Shown: one piece after another, positions 4,638 through 5,456 of the stretch
Numbering within the stretch: position 1 is the stretch's first letter
Layout: every line of letters begins with the position of its first letter
Translations under genes and position numbers: made by a program
Notes under the pieces: generated by a model
Databases searched by the model: none
Told to the model about the DNA's origin: nothing
The model's input: only the letters and a program-made list of their open reading frames with translations
Source: Actinomycetota bacterium
Lineage (GTDB): Bacteria > Actinomycetota > Acidimicrobiia > IMCC26256 > PALSA-610
Direction of reading: 5' to 3'
Assembly: GCA_030839105.1 (NCBI GenBank)
Contig: JAUZEI010000378.1
Span: 1-5,456, forward strand
DNA length: 5,456 nucleotides

Positions 4638-5456
4638 CTAGATGGCGCGGTCGCGCCCTTCCCAGTACGGGTCGCGCAAGGTGCGCTTCAACAACTTGCC
4701 CGTAGGTTCACGCGGCAGTTCATCCATGAAGTCGATGCTGCGCGGCCACTTGTACTTGCCGAGCCGCGTCTGCACGTGCTCCATGATCGACGCGCGCAAC
4801 GCGTCGTCGCCGGCGATGCCCGGCAACGGTTGGACCACGGCCTTGATCTGTTCGCCCATCTCTTCGTCGGGGATACCGAAGACGGCGATGTCGGCGACCT
4901 GCGGGTGCTCGTGGATGCACCCCTCGATCTCGGCCGGGTAGATGTTGATGCCGCCGGCGATGATCATGTCACTCTTGCGATCGCAGAGAAACAGATAGCC
5001 GTCCTCGTTGAGATAGCCGACGTCGCCGACTGTGAAGAACCCGTCGGCGTCGTGCGAATCGTTCGTCTTGGTGTCGTCGCCCTTGTACTCGAAGGTGCGG
5101 CCGCTGCCCATCTTCATCCACACCGTGCCCGGCTCACCGGTGGCCATGACGCTGCCGTCGTCGTCGGTGATCTTGAGTTCGGAGTTCGGCCAGACCCGCC
5201 CCACGGTGCCGGGATACTTCAGCCACTCGTCGGGCGGGGCGATCGTTCCACCGCCTTCGGTTGCGGCGTAGTACTCCCAGATCACCGGACCCCACCACTC
5301 CAGCATCTTGCGCTTGGTGTCGACGGGGCACGGCGCGGCGGCGTGGATCGCCCACTTCATCGCGGACACGTCGTACTTCTTCTTCGTCTCCTCGGGAAGC
5401 TGCAGCATGCGGATGAACTGCGTCGGGACCATGTGCGTGTGCGAGCAGCCGTAGCG
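4638..5456 (-). CDS. AMP-forming acyl-CoA synthetase (FadD type), C-terminal 272 residues (5' end outside window)
   Basis: ANL-superfamily ligase that adenylates a carboxylic acid with ATP and transfers the acyl group to coenzyme A. The frame is open to the right edge; visible residues begin RYGCSHTHMVPTQF, so the ATG at 5432 is internal. Motifs, numbered in the visible fragment: YYAATEGGG at 62-70 (adenine and AMP-binding A5 motif), TVGDVGYLNEDGYLFLCDRKSD at 142-163 (A7/A8, hinge D159), INIYPAEIE at 170-178, and PTGK at 251-254 with K254 as the lysine needed for adenylation. The N-terminal P-loop lies outside. The sequence resembles mycobacterial FadD4-like and carnitine/bile-acid-type CoA ligases, but I cannot assign a substrate or symbol. 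Being first in this gene set, it probably activates the acid made by P450 oxidation, or an intermediate with a shortened side chain. The stop TAG at 4638-4640 is 87 bases before the next start. Confidence 0.95.
   Translation of the reverse strand, partial: RYGCSHTHMVPTQFIRMLQLPEETKKKYDVSAMKWAIHAAAPCPVDTKRKMLEWWGPVIWEYYAATEGGGTIAPPDEWLKYPGTVGRVWPNSELKITDDDGSVMATGEPGTVWMKMGSGRTFEYKGDDTKTNDSHDADGFFTVGDVGYLNEDGYLFLCDRKSDMIIAGGINIYPAEIEGCIHEHPQVADIAVFGIPDEEMGEQIKAVVQPLPGIAGDDALRASIMEHVQTRLGKYKWPRSIDFMDELPREPTGKLLKRTLRDPYWEGRDRAI

Noticed and set aside
4644..4657. Short hairpin at the end of the synthetase gene (GGCGC stem, four-base loop)
   Set aside because: It has only five base pairs, lies inside the last codons before the stop and has no T-tract, so it is not a convincing terminator.

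Overview
The window is GC-rich, tightly packed, and every supported gene lies on the minus strand, so transcription runs from high to low coordinates. Protein content and base composition point to an actinobacterium. The families match the sterol or bile-acid side-chain catabolism genes of Mycobacterium and Rhodococcus. The spacing and neighbours are not the M. tuberculosis arrangement, so I infer a non-mycobacterial or uncultured actinobacterium; I cannot place it more finely from 5.4 kb.

Layout in transcription order: (1) the 3' part of an acyl-CoA synthetase of the FadD type, cut by the right edge (5456-4638); (2) an 87-base gap carrying a short octamer tandem repeat and a strong ribosome binding site; (3) a protein with two tandem DUF35 (thiolase-associated OB-fold) domains (4550-3564); (4) an Ltp4-like thiolase-fold protein, joined to the previous gene by a TGATG overlap (3564-2509); (5) a 96-base gap with a 12-base direct repeat; (6) an Ltp3-like thiolase-fold protein (2412-1249); (7) a small SnoaL/NTF2-like protein 10 bases further on (1238-771); (8) the N-terminal 260 residues of a cytochrome P450, overlapping the previous gene by 10 bases and cut by the left edge (780-1).

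The DUF35 / ltp4 / ltp3 trio has the same composition and order as Rv3521-Rv3522-Rv3523 of M. tuberculosis, in the KstR-controlled cholesterol region. The P450 I-helix and substrate-region sequence resembles the CYP125/CYP124 group. The likely theme is activation, oxidation and shortening of a steroid or branched isoprenoid side chain: P450 terminal oxidation, CoA ligation, then carbon-carbon cleavage or another CoA-ester step by thiolase-fold proteins held by DUF35 domains. The steroid assignment is inference from family resemblance, not shown directly.

The most notable sequence observations are the loss of all four expected zinc-ribbon cysteines in the second DUF35 domain, the absence of canonical thiolase catalytic cysteines in both thiolase-fold proteins, the two-DUF35-to-two-thiolase arrangement, and an NTF2-fold protein inserted between ltp3 and the P450. 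I see no RNA genes, CRISPR arrays, insertion sequences or convincing terminators. No gene-free stretch exceeds 100 bases.
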